Source of the DNA: Microbacteriaceae bacterium | GTDB taxonomy: Bacteria > Actinomycetota > Actinomycetes > Actinomycetales > Microbacteriaceae | Assembly: GCA_025465095.1 (NCBI GenBank) | Contig: JAODME010000011.1 | Span: forward strand, 1 to 58,348 | Length of the DNA stretch: 58,348 nt | Direction: 5' to 3' | Part shown: in pieces, positions 8,835 to 17,242 of the stretch | Layout: the number at the start of each line of letters is the position of its first letter | Numbering within the stretch: position 1 is the stretch's first letter | Program-made: the position numbers and the translations under genes | Notes under the pieces: model-generated | Databases searched by the model: none | What the model was told of the DNA's origin: nothing | Seen by the model: the letters and a program-made list of their open reading frames with translations, nothing else

Positions 8835-10908
8835 CGATGCGATCGCGGCTGAGACCGGCGCCATCGATGATGAACTCCTTGCGTGGCGCGACATCGTTGC
8901 CCATCAGCAGTTCGAACACGTTCGTGGCCATTTCGGCATCGGCGACGTTCACCCGGCGCAACGTCCGGTGCCGGCGATCCATCGTCGTGTTGGCCAACTG
9001 GTCCGCATCCATCTCTCCGAGCCCCTTGTAACGCTGAATCGGATCCTGGTACCGCTTATTCGTGCGCTTCAGCGCCGCGAGCACGCCTGTGAGTTCCGCC
9101 TCGGAGTAGGTGTAGATCGTCTCGTTCGGCTTCGTGCCGGGATTCATCACGATCACCCGGTGCAGCGGCGGAACCGCGGCGTAGACGCGCCCGTCGTTGA
9201 TCATGTCCGGCATGTAGCGGAAGAACAAAGTGAGCAGCAGGGTGCGGATGTGCGCGCCGTCGACGTCCGCGTCGCTCATGATGATCACCTTGCCGTAGCG
9301 GGCGACCGACAGGTCGAAGCTACGCCCTGAGCCGGCACCGATCACCTGAATGATCGAGGCGCACTCGGTGTTCGACAACATGTCGGACACGGATGCCTTC
9401 TGCACGTTGAGGATCTTGCCGCGAATCGGGAGCAGGGCCTGGTATTCGCTGTCACGAGCGAGCTTCGCCGTGCCGAGCGCCGAGTCGCCCTCGACAATGA
9501 ACAGCTCGCTGTTCGCGACGTCGCTCGAGCGGCAGTCGACGAGCTTCGCGGGCAGCGATGAGTTCTCCAACGCGTTCTTACGTCGCTGCGTCTCCTTATG
9601 TGCCCGCGCGGAAATCCGCGACTTCATCTCCGAGACGATCTTGTCGAGCACGAGGGCGCTCTGCGCCTTGTCGTCGCGCTTGCTCGAGGCGAACCGCTCG
9701 GCCATCGTCTTGGCGATCACCGCGGCGACGATCGAACGCACCGCGGGCGTTCCGAGGATCTCCTTCGTCTGGCCCTCGAACTGCGGCTCGGGAAGCCGGA
9801 CCGTCAGAACGGCGGTCAGTCCGGCGAGGATGTCGTCCTTCTCGAGCTTGTCGCTGCCGGCCTTGAGCCGGCGGGCGTTCGCCTCGACCTGGGCGCGCAG
9901 AAACTTCATCAGGCCCGCCTCGAACCCTGCCTGATGTGTTCCGCCCTTCGGAGTGGCGATGATGTTCACAAAGCTCTTGAACACGGTGTCGTATCCGGTT
10001 CCCCAACGCAGCGCGATGTCCACGTGGCAGGTGCGCTCAAGCTCCGTGGCGACCATGGCACCCGTCTCCTGCAGCACCGGCACCGTTTCCGTGAACGTGC
10101 CATGACCCTGCATCCGCCAGGTGTCGGTGAGGGGCGTGTCGGCGGCGAGGTGGTCGACGAATTCCGAGATGCCGCCATCGAACTTGAACACCTCCCTGGT
10201 GGGTGTGTCGCCGCGTTCGTCGTCGATCTCGATGCCGAGGCCGGGCACGAGGAATGCGGTCTGTCGGGCCCGCGCGAGCAGTTCATCGGTCTGGAACGTC
10301 GACCCGCGCGTGAAGATCTGCCGGTCGGCCCAGTACCGGATGCGCGTTCCCGTGACACCGCGCGCCACCTTGCCGACCACGCGCAATTCGCTCCCGGACA
10401 CGAACGGTGTGAACGGGGCATCCGGCGTCTTCTCTGAGCCGTTGTCGGCAAAAATTCCGGGCTCCCCCCGGTGGAACGACATCGCCCAGGTCTTGCCGTC
10501 CCGGTCCACCTCGACGTCGAGTCGTTCTGACAGGGCGTTGACGACGGATGCTCCGACCCCGTGCAGTCCGCCGGATGCGGCATAGGAGCCGCTGCCGAAT
10601 TTACCTCCAGCGTGCAGTTTGGTGAACACGACCTCGACCCCGCTCAGCCCGGTCTTCGGTTCGATATCCACGGGAATCCCGCGGGCGGTGTCGCGCACCT
10701 CGACGCTCTCGTCGGCGTGCAGGACCACGTCGATGGACGTGCCGTGACCGCCGAGCGCCTCGTCCACCGAGTTGTCGATGATCTCCCACAGACAGTGCAT
10801 GAGACCGCGGGAGTCGGTCGAGCCGATGTACATTCCCGGGCGCTTGCGAACCGCCTCGAGGCCCTCGAGCACCGAGAGGTGCCTCGCGGAATAGTCTGAA
10901 CTGGCCAC
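8827..10908 (-). CDS. parE: DNA topoisomerase IV subunit B
   Basis: The ATPase subunit (693 residues) that partners ParC. It has the GHKL ATPase motifs EIIDNSVDEALGGHG (Asn and Glu of motif N) and GGLHGVGASVVNALSERL, the QTK-like AxPKGGTHQAGFE region of the transducer, and the TOPRIM motifs IVEGDSALGTAK and IIMSDADVDGAHIRTLL, ending in the QRYKGLGEMD segment of the family. The GTG at 10908 has GGAG six bases upstream. GyrB is an alternative name, but pairing with a GyrA-box-free subunit and the absence of dnaA/recF neighbours favour ParE. Confidence 0.92.
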   Translation of the reverse strand: MASSDYSARHLSVLEGLEAVRKRPGMYIGSTDSRGLMHCLWEIIDNSVDEALGGHGTSIDVVLHADESVEVRDTARGIPVDIEPKTGLSGVEVVFTKLHAGGKFGSGSYAASGGLHGVGASVVNALSERLDVEVDRDGKTWAMSFHRGEPGIFADNGSEKTPDAPFTPFVSGSELRVVGKVARGVTGTRIRYWADRQIFTRGSTFQTDELLARARQTAFLVPGLGIEIDDERGDTPTREVFKFDGGISEFVDHLAADTPLTDTWRMQGHGTFTETVPVLQETGAMVATELERTCHVDIALRWGTGYDTVFKSFVNIIATPKGGTHQAGFEAGLMKFLRAQVEANARRLKAGSDKLEKDDILAGLTAVLTVRLPEPQFEGQTKEILGTPAVRSIVAAVIAKTMAERFASSKRDDKAQSALVLDKIVSEMKSRISARAHKETQRRKNALENSSLPAKLVDCRSSDVANSELFIVEGDSALGTAKLARDSEYQALLPIRGKILNVQKASVSDMLSNTECASIIQVIGAGSGRSFDLSVARYGKVIIMSDADVDGAHIRTLLLTLFFRYMPDMINDGRVYAAVPPLHRVIVMNPGTKPNETIYTYSEAELTGVLAALKRTNKRYQDPIQRYKGLGEMDADQLANTTMDRRHRTLRRVNVADAEMATNVFELLMGNDVAPRKEFIIDGAGLSRDRIDV

Positions 10909-11130
10909 GGGGGTCTCCTTCTCCTGCGGCGGCGGCGATGCGACAGCCTGCCGACAGCGTTCAACCCTAATGAATCAGGCGCCGGATTCCGGTATCGACA
11001 TCCTCTTCTGCGCACAACGGCGAAGGCGTACGCGGTTAGCGAAATAGGCGGCGAATAGGGCGCGCTTGCGATCCGAACGTGTTTGGATAGGACCACAGCA
11101 GGACGCACCCGAGTTTTTGGAGGAGCCCGA

Positions 11131-11355
11131 ATGTCTCAGATCGCCCCCCGTTCTACAGTTGAACTCGAGCCGCGCCATCAGTTGACGGCAGAGGACCGCT
11201 GCGATAGCTGCGGCGCGCAGGCCTACATCAAGGTCACCATGGCCTCTGGCGAGTTGCTCTTCTGCGCTCACCACGGCAACAGGTTCAAGGACAAGCTTTC
11301 CTCGAGCGCCCTCGAATGGCACGACGAGTCGGCGAGGCTCGCCGAGCACGTCTGA
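11131..11355 (+). CDS. small cysteine-containing protein (DUF7455-like)
   Basis: A protein of 74 residues with CDSCGAQAYIKV followed by ELLFCAHHGNRF: a CxxC ... CxHH arrangement suggesting a small zinc ribbon. This matches a short protein conserved next to rpoD and gyrase-like genes in actinobacteria; no function is known. The ATG at 11131 is well supported by GGAGGAG with a spacing of 6 bases. Confidence 0.85.
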   Translation: MSQIAPRSTVELEPRHQLTAEDRCDSCGAQAYIKVTMASGELLFCAHHGNRFKDKLSSSALEWHDESARLAEHV

Positions 11356-11420
11356 ACGGCGTCGAGAGCCTGCAACGCCTGGACCAGGTAGAGTCCGGGC
11401 GTTGCGTCGTTAAGCGGCAG

Positions 11421-13658
11421 CTAGCCCAGGTATCGACGTGGGATGCTGCGGCTGACCCGCACTACGAGCTCCTCACCGATGGTGTCGAGGGCGTCAGCCC
11501 ACTCCTGCAGCGTCAGTTCGCCGTCGTGCGCGTTGCCGAAGATGATGACACGATCGCCCACCAGCACCTTCGGTGCCGCGTCCGGCCCCTTCGGCTGTGC
11601 GCCGACATCCACGACGAGATGGCCGTGCTCGATCTGGTCGACGATGGGGTATCGCCTCCCGCCGATGGTCACGGGCACGACTCCCGGCGCTCCGGTCGGG
11701 ATGCCGTGGCTGAACCCCAGAGGTACGATCGCGAGCATCCGCCCGCCGCGAACAACGACGTCGGTCACCGGCGCGCTGAGGGTCATCACCGGGGTGAGGC
11801 CGAGGTCGGCGGGCGTAATTCCACCGCCGGGCGAGATTCCGAACGTGAATGCGCCCATCCGCACGAGGTCGAACCGGCAGTCGGCGCGGGCGAAGCCGGC
11901 CGCGCTCGCGGCGAGGTGCCGCGAACTGAATCGTGCGCCCAGCGCCTCGGCGACCTGGATGGCCGCCTCGAAACGGCGAACGGCGGCGGTGTCCTCCTCG
12001 TCGGACGCCTCGGCGATGTGCGACCACGCCGCGTACACCTCTGCCTGGCCGGAGCGCTCAAGCGCCAGGGCTTCGCGCACCAACTCGGGCCAGTCCTCCT
12101 CGTTCGCTCCGTTCCGGTGTAGCCCGGTGTCGATCTTGAGATGCAGTCGAGCACGCTCCGCGGCCCCGCTCCTGGCGATCCCGTGCAGCTGGGCGACCTG
12201 AGATACGCCGAGCTCGAGCCCGGAATCGATCGCGGCCCGATAATCCTCATCCGGAGAGAGCAGCCAGGCGAACAGGGAGATGTCACGGCCGATTCCTGCG
12301 TCCCGCAGCGCCATCCCGGTGGCGGTGTCGAGCACACCGATTCGCGTGATTCCCTGCGCGATCGCAGTGCGGGTGATCGGCAGCAGACCGTGCCCGTATG
12401 CGTCCCCCTTGACCACGACCATCAGATCCGCCGGGGGAACCTGACGCTTGAGCAGCGCGAGGTTGCGCCGATAGGCGTCGAGGTCGACGGCCGCCTCACC
12501 TGATGCGGGCACAACCGCCGTCTCCTGTCCGGTCGAATGCGCGCTCGTGTCGCGTGCGGCCTGGGTGGCGAAGCCGGCGACGACAGAGTGCGTGCTCGCG
12601 CCGATCGCCGCGGCCCATCCTTCGACGCTCGGATGCCCGTCGGCGGGCGAACCGAACAAAACGACCTCATCACCGGTTTGAGCAGTGTCTTCGCCGAGGT
12701 CGAGCACGAGCACATCCATGGCCACCCGCCCGGCGATCGGATAGCTCCGTCCGTTCAACCACCCCGTGCACCGGTTGCTCGCCCGCCGGTCAACGCCGTG
12801 CACGTAGCCGATGGAGACGAGTGCGAGATTGCCGGGCGCCGCCGTGCGGTAGGTGTGGCCGTAGGAGATCCCCTCCCCCGCCTTGATGGCCTTGGTTGCG
12901 ATGACCCTGGCGCTCACTCGCATGGCGGGGGTGAGCCCGAGCGCCTCGGCGGACTTCCCCTGGGTCGGGCTCAGTCCATAGAGTGCCCGGCGGATGACTG
13001 ACACCTCCTGCCCGTCAGTCTCCGTGGCCAGCGCCGCGACGCTGCCATGCAATCCGACCCGCGACGGCGAGAGCCCGGCGTTCCGCGCCTGGCTCGTCCG
13101 GAGCGCGAACTCGCCCCGTTCGCTCGACACCGCTCCGAGTCCACCGCCCGCGTGCGGTGTCTGCCGTCCGGGCATTCCGATGATGCCGCTGATGCGCACT
13201 TCGCCGGCATCCTCGAGCCGAGCGGCGAGGGCGACGAGGGCGTCCCAGTCTTCGGCCCGGCACCCGATCACGCTGTCACCGGTTGCGACGGCGAGGTAGG
13301 CGGTGCTGTGGCGGGCTTCGACCGCTGCGCTGAGGTCGGTGACTGAGGCCACGAGCGGGGTGATGCCGTGTTCGGCTGCCCGCGCTGCGTCACCAGAACC
13401 GTGCAGCCAAGCGAGGGTCGGAGCATCGATCGCGGCGCGGCGCAGCGCGACGCCGTCGTCAACTGTTGCGACGACGAGCCCATCGACACCGGCTCGCACC
13501 GCCGCGCGCGCGACCGCTATCCCGCCGTACTCACCCGGTGATACCTGCGCGTGCAGGCTCGAATTCCCGACGGCCGCGCGCATCACGCGCACGTTGTGCG
13601 CGATCGCCGAGGTGTCGATCCGGACCGAGCGAAGCGGTGGGGTCGCGTCGTCACTCAC
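11421..13658 (-). CDS. tandem (two-module) alanine racemase with complementary half-sites
   Basis: A 745-residue protein of two consecutive fold-type III alanine racemase modules (about 10-370 and 387-745), twice the usual length. Module 2 keeps the PLP lysine in VVVKGDAYGHG (Lys417) and HLKIDTGLHRNG (Arg515), but its C-terminal beta domain has a deletion of about 12 residues that removes the catalytic tyrosine, and the MD motif reads EHG. Module 1 has the reverse pattern: the lysine motif is QVSPGEYGG (Ser40) and KVDTGMxRxG reads LAVATGDSVIG, yet its beta domain keeps GEGISYGHTY (Tyr266) and GRVAMD (Met314-Asp315). Since alanine racemase sites form from the barrel of one subunit and the beta domain of the other, one complete composite site is predicted per chain. 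It presumably makes D-alanine for peptidoglycan, or another D-amino acid. The GTG at 13658 is preferred because GATACT lies 6 bases upstream. Confidence 0.9.
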   Translation of the reverse strand: MSDDATPPLRSVRIDTSAIAHNVRVMRAAVGNSSLHAQVSPGEYGGIAVARAAVRAGVDGLVVATVDDGVALRRAAIDAPTLAWLHGSGDAARAAEHGITPLVASVTDLSAAVEARHSTAYLAVATGDSVIGCRAEDWDALVALAARLEDAGEVRISGIIGMPGRQTPHAGGGLGAVSSERGEFALRTSQARNAGLSPSRVGLHGSVAALATETDGQEVSVIRRALYGLSPTQGKSAEALGLTPAMRVSARVIATKAIKAGEGISYGHTYRTAAPGNLALVSIGYVHGVDRRASNRCTGWLNGRSYPIAGRVAMDVLVLDLGEDTAQTGDEVVLFGSPADGHPSVEGWAAAIGASTHSVVAGFATQAARDTSAHSTGQETAVVPASGEAAVDLDAYRRNLALLKRQVPPADLMVVVKGDAYGHGLLPITRTAIAQGITRIGVLDTATGMALRDAGIGRDISLFAWLLSPDEDYRAAIDSGLELGVSQVAQLHGIARSGAAERARLHLKIDTGLHRNGANEEDWPELVREALALERSGQAEVYAAWSHIAEASDEEDTAAVRRFEAAIQVAEALGARFSSRHLAASAAGFARADCRFDLVRMGAFTFGISPGGGITPADLGLTPVMTLSAPVTDVVVRGGRMLAIVPLGFSHGIPTGAPGVVPVTIGGRRYPIVDQIEHGHLVVDVGAQPKGPDAAPKVLVGDRVIIFGNAHDGELTLQEWADALDTIGEELVVRVSRSIPRRYLG

Positions 13659-13664
13659 CCTACG

Positions 13665-13670
13665 AGTATC
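13665..13670 (-). promoter_or_regulatory. -10 box of the tandem racemase gene, leaderless type
   Basis: GATACT, six bases, GTG. It lies 7 bases from the TAGACT box of the divergent ATP-grasp gene, so the two promoters overlap back to back. Confidence 0.5.
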
Positions 13671-13677
13671 CCGCAAG

Positions 13678-13683
13678 TAGACT
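13678..13683 (+). promoter_or_regulatory. -10 box of the ATP-grasp gene
   Basis: TAGACT about 43 bases before the GTG start. A leader of roughly 35 bases with GGGAG ten bases before the start follows. Confidence 0.45.
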
Positions 13684-13726
13684 GGGCTGCTCATCCACAC
13701 CGGCCAGCAACGGGAGAACCATCAAC

Positions 13727-14749
13727 GTGAACGCGAAGGGCCTCGGTCTCAAGACCCGCCTCACCTACCTCGGACACCGCGTTCGGGGTTTCGACATCAA
13801 GGCTCTTGTGCGCCGGGCACGGGAAGTAGCCGCGAAGCACCGCAAGGCGACGCCGGTGGTGTTGGCGGACATGCTGTGGTCTGCAGCGTTCAGGAATACC
13901 CCGTTCCAGGACTACGTGGACTGGGACTTCGCGATGCTCAGCCGCGCCGAGCGCGGCACGTTCATGACGCACTCCTACTCGAATCACATCGCGATGAAGT
14001 TCGATCAACCCGACTATCGCGTGCTGTTCCACGACAAGCTCGAGTTCAACCGCACGTTCGACAAGTTCCTCGGGCGTGAGTGGATCGACATCCGCACCGC
14101 CACGAGTGCCGATCTGCGTGCGTTCGTCGAGCGGCACGGCCGCGTGATCGGCAAGGTACCCTTCAGCGACTCCGGTCACGGCATCGAGCGTTACGAGGCT
14201 GCGGAGGTTCAGGACTGGGATGCGTTCCGTGCCGACCTCCTGGACAAGGGGCAGACCCTCCTCGAGGAGAACATCAAGCAGCACCCGACGCTCGCCGCGA
14301 TCTGTCCTGGCACTGCCAACACGACGAGGATCACGACGTTCTTCGATGGCACGACGACCCACGTGCTCTCGATGGCGCAGAAATTCGGGCGCGGCGCTGC
14401 AAGCGATCAGCAGACATTCGGCGGTTTCTACACGATGCTCGACCTCGATGGGGCGTCCCGCGGGCCAGGCTACGACTCGCACGATGGTGTGCACGAGACG
14501 CACCCCGAATCCGGAGTGTCCATCCCCGACTTCCGGCTCCCGATGGTGGAAGAGCTCTTCACCTTCATCGACGCGGTGAGCAGGGTAGTGCCGCAGGTGC
14601 AGTATGTCGGCTGGGACGTGGTGGTCGGAGAGCACGGGCCCGTGCTCGTCGAGGGCAACTGGGCGGCCGGGGTCTACGAGAACAAGCCCAGCGTTACGGG
14701 CATCCGTACCGGAAGCCTGCCGCGGTTCCGTGCCGCCGTCGGCTTCTAG
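13727..14749 (+). CDS. sugar-transfer-associated-type ATP-grasp ligase
   Basis: A protein of 340 residues matching the ATPgrasp_ST family (hexapeptide-transferase-associated ATP-grasp). Motifs in order: FHDKLEFNRTFDKFL (about 101-115), IGKVPFSDSGHGIERY (ATP-binding lysine 143 and glycine-rich loop), LEENIKQHPTLAAI, ANTTRITTFF, HETHPESGVSIPDF and the C-terminal GWDVVVGEHGPVLVEGN with the metal-binding Glu and Asn. Such enzymes join a carboxylate to an amine through an acyl phosphate; the substrates here are unknown. It is divergent from the tandem racemase (69 bases between starts) and faces a CofE-like ligase gene, suggesting a joint role in an amide-linked product. The GTG start follows GGGAG. 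Confidence 0.85.
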   Translation: MNAKGLGLKTRLTYLGHRVRGFDIKALVRRAREVAAKHRKATPVVLADMLWSAAFRNTPFQDYVDWDFAMLSRAERGTFMTHSYSNHIAMKFDQPDYRVLFHDKLEFNRTFDKFLGREWIDIRTATSADLRAFVERHGRVIGKVPFSDSGHGIERYEAAEVQDWDAFRADLLDKGQTLLEENIKQHPTLAAICPGTANTTRITTFFDGTTTHVLSMAQKFGRGAASDQQTFGGFYTMLDLDGASRGPGYDSHDGVHETHPESGVSIPDFRLPMVEELFTFIDAVSRVVPQVQYVGWDVVVGEHGPVLVEGNWAAGVYENKPSVTGIRTGSLPRFRAAVGF

Positions 14750-14794
14750 AATCAGGCTTGGATCGAGCCGTCGGCGCGGCCGCTGGCTGTACTG

Positions 14795-15496
14795 CTAGTC
14801 GGCAAGCCGGATGATGCCGAGCGGTGTGCTCTGGCGACCCTGACCGAGCGGATTGTCCTTCAGCACACGTTCCACCATGCGGTTCTGCGCCGCATCCATG
14901 GTCGAGCCGAGCACGTTTCCGCCGAAGTCGTTGATGTCGACGATAAGCACGTGCACGCGTTTCTTCAGGACCGCGCGCAACTGTGCGGCGACCTCGTCCG
15001 GGCGTTCGGGCGCGAGAACGACCTGCGAGTTGTAGGGAGGGATGGTTCCGCTCGTCGGACCGTCGATCCCCCGCGCCCTTGGTCCCGCGACCCGGTAAAA
15101 GTCCCCGTGTCGACCGAACCGCTTGGTGATGGCGGCGACGACGGCGGCCAGCAGAATTCTCGGCGTACCGCACTCGCGCAACGCCATCTCCATCGTCTCC
15201 GGCAGTCCTAGTCCGATTCCGGATGGCGTCTTCGTGACGTACCTGGACAACCTGGTCGCTAGCGGGCGGGGAATTATCGAGTCGACCGGGTACGCCCTGC
15301 CCTGGGTGATCGCCACGATCTTCTCGGTGACGAACAGCATGTCGCCGTCCTCGAGCAGCTCGTCGGAGGCGGTTGTGACCACCTCGACGATGTCGTCGTC
15401 CGGGCCGATCAGTCTGGTCTTGATCGGGATCCTGACGTAACGAACCCCGTCGAGCTCCGTTTCGAGTGTCTTCCCCTGGTTCGCTTCAGCGACCAT
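14795..15496 (-). CDS. CofE-like protein (coenzyme F420-0:gamma-glutamyl ligase family)
   Basis: A protein of 233 residues of the F420 ligase family (PF01996). CofE adds gamma-linked glutamate to F420-0 using GTP. Visible are IPIKTRLIGPDDD, the LFVTEKIVAITQGRAYPVDS segment (the VxxSKIVS motif of CofE in altered form), a GTPRILLAAVVAAITK block and LIVDINDFGGNVLGS. The wording differs markedly from true CofE, and no other F420 gene is in the window, so it is probably a paralogous family member acting on another carboxylate. The ATG at 15496 has AAAGGGG at a spacing of 7; a GTG directly before it is the alternative. It faces the ATP-grasp gene tail to tail. Confidence 0.8.
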   Translation of the reverse strand: MVAEANQGKTLETELDGVRYVRIPIKTRLIGPDDDIVEVVTTASDELLEDGDMLFVTEKIVAITQGRAYPVDSIIPRPLATRLSRYVTKTPSGIGLGLPETMEMALRECGTPRILLAAVVAAITKRFGRHGDFYRVAGPRARGIDGPTSGTIPPYNSQVVLAPERPDEVAAQLRAVLKKRVHVLIVDINDFGGNVLGSTMDAAQNRMVERVLKDNPLGQGRQSTPLGIIRLAD

Positions 15497-15566
15497 CACG
15501 GCGCCCCTTTCCCAATCGACGTGCCCGGACTCGTTCCTGCTCGGACGTTGGCGATGCGCTGTCGGT

Positions 15567-16976
15567 CTACTCGAGGTAGTCGCGCAGCGACTGCGAACGC
15601 GAGGGGTGTCGCAGCTTCGCCATCGTCTTCGATTCGATCTGACGGATCCGCTCGCGGGTTACACCGAAGGTGTCACCGATCTGGTCGAGCGTCTTCGGCA
15701 TTCCGTCGCCGAGACCGAAGCGCATACGGATGACGCCCGCCTCACGCTCCGAAAGGGAATCAAGCAGGGACTCGAGCTGCTTCTGCAGCATGGTGAAGCC
15801 CACCGCATCGGCGGGAACGACAGCCTCGGTGTCCTCGATGAGGTCACCGAACTCGCTGTCGCCATCTTCACCGAGGGGCGTGTGCAGTGAGATCGGCTCG
15901 CGGCCATATTTCTGCACCTCGACAACCTTCTCGGGCGTCATGTCGAGTTCGCGGCTCAACTCCTCGGGAGTGGGTTCGCGGCCGAGGTCCTGAAGCATCT
16001 GCCGCTGCACTCGGGCAAGCTTGTTGATGACCTCCACCATGTGTACCGGGATGCGGATGGTGCGCGCCTGGTCCGCCATCGCACGGGTGATCGCCTGTCG
16101 AATCCACCATGTCGCATAGGTGGAGAACTTGAATCCCTTGGTGTAGTCGAACTTCTCCACCGCGCGGATAAGCCCGAGGTTGCCCTCTTGGATCAGGTCG
16201 AGGAACTGCATCCCGCGCCCCGTGTACCGCTTCGCAAGCGAGACAACGAGCCGCAAGTTGGCTCCGAGCAGGTGGCTCTTCGCGCGCTGGCCGTCCCTGG
16301 CGACCCAGGAGAGCTCCCTCCCAGCGGGGGTGCGACGCTCCGCCTCAGACATCTGGGACAGCTTGTCCTCCGCGAAAAGCCCGGCCTCGATGCGCATGGC
16401 GAGCTCGACCTCTTCGGCCGCGTTCAGCAGTGCGACCTTGCCGATCTGCTTCAGGTAATCCTTGACCGGATCCGCCGTAGCTCCGGTGATCGCGGAGGAG
16501 TACACGGGCACTTCGTCTTCGTCATCGACGAGGGACAGCACCAGGGCACCAGTCGGGAGGGTCTCCGCCTCGTCGCCGGACTTCCCGCCGTTCTCGTCGT
16601 CGTCGTCGTCGTCTTTGCCGTTCGCCGTACCCTTGGGATCGGCGGCGACGTCGTTGCCCGCCTCTATACCGGCGACGTCGATCACGACGTCGTCACCGTG
16701 CTCGTCGTGCTCGTCGTGCTCGTCGTGCTCGTCTGCGGACGAAGTCGCCTTCGCTCCGCGCTTCGCCGGTGTCGCCTTGGTGGCCGTTGCTTTGGCCGTC
16801 GCCTTCGCCGCCGCGGCGGCCTTAGCCGCCGTGGTCTTGGCGGGGGCCTTGGTCGTCGTCTTCGCCGCGGCGGTCTTCGCTGCGGGCGCAATGGCGTCGT
16901 TGTCGCCGGATGCGGCGCCTGCCTGGGGGGTGGTAGAGGTGTCGGTGGGTTCCGCGGTCTTGGTTCGGGTAGCCAT
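15567..16976 (-). CDS. rpoD: RNA polymerase principal sigma factor (sigma-70, RpoD/HrdB)
   Basis: The housekeeping sigma factor (469 residues). Residues 1-75 are Lys/Ala/Thr-rich; a tandem DEH repeat (four copies) and an Asp run follow up to about 125. Region 1.2 begins at [16 protein letters not shown]; region 2 shows [39 protein letters not shown] and [20 protein letters not shown]; region 3 [11 protein letters not shown]; region 4 [20 protein letters not shown]. The 266 bases upstream to the MFS gene hold its promoter region and no gene. AAAGGT lies 7 bases before the ATG. Confidence 0.97.
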   Translation of the reverse strand: MATRTKTAEPTDTSTTPQAGAASGDNDAIAPAAKTAAAKTTTKAPAKTTAAKAAAAAKATAKATATKATPAKRGAKATSSADEHDEHDEHDEHGDDVVIDVAGIEAGNDVAADPKGTANGKDDDDDDENGGKSGDEAETLPTGALVLSLVDDEDEVPVYSSAITGATADPVKDYLKQIGKVALLNAAEEVELAMRIEAGLFAEDKLSQMSEAERRTPAGRELSWVARDGQRAKSHLLGANLRLVVSLAKRYTGRGMQFLDLIQEGNLGLIRAVEKFDYTKGFKFSTYATWWIRQAITRAMADQARTIRIPVHMVEVINKLARVQRQMLQDLGREPTPEELSRELDMTPEKVVEVQKYGREPISLHTPLGEDGDSEFGDLIEDTEAVVPADAVGFTMLQKQLESLLDSLSEREAGVIRMRFGLGDGMPKTLDQIGDTFGVTRERIRQIESKTMAKLRHPSRSQSLRDYLE

Positions 16977-17242
16977 TCGGATACCTTTCAGTTCAGTTCG
17001 ATGCTGTCGTGATCCGGCTGTCGACGGGTCGATCCGTCACGGGAGGTGTCGGCCGAATTTGGGCAGTACTAAGACCCATGTCAAGTTCTGGGCCCCGGCG
17101 TATACACCTCTGGCGCGAATCATTCGGCCAGTCAGGCCCCGTAAACTAGAACGGGTCTCGACATAATTATTGCACGCTCTGCGATCAAGCCTTGACAAAC
17201 CCGGGGACACGCCGAAAAAATCTTGGTCTCGTTCGCGCCGGT

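Noticed and set aside
16740-16900. Ala/Lys-rich stretch upstream of rpoD regions as a histone-like separate gene
   Set aside because: It is in frame with, and continuous with, the sigma factor; no stop or start separates it.
17192-17197. TTGACA on the plus strand as a -35 box
   Set aside because: No -10 element at proper distance and no plus-strand gene downstream; the region is the rpoD leader on the minus strand.
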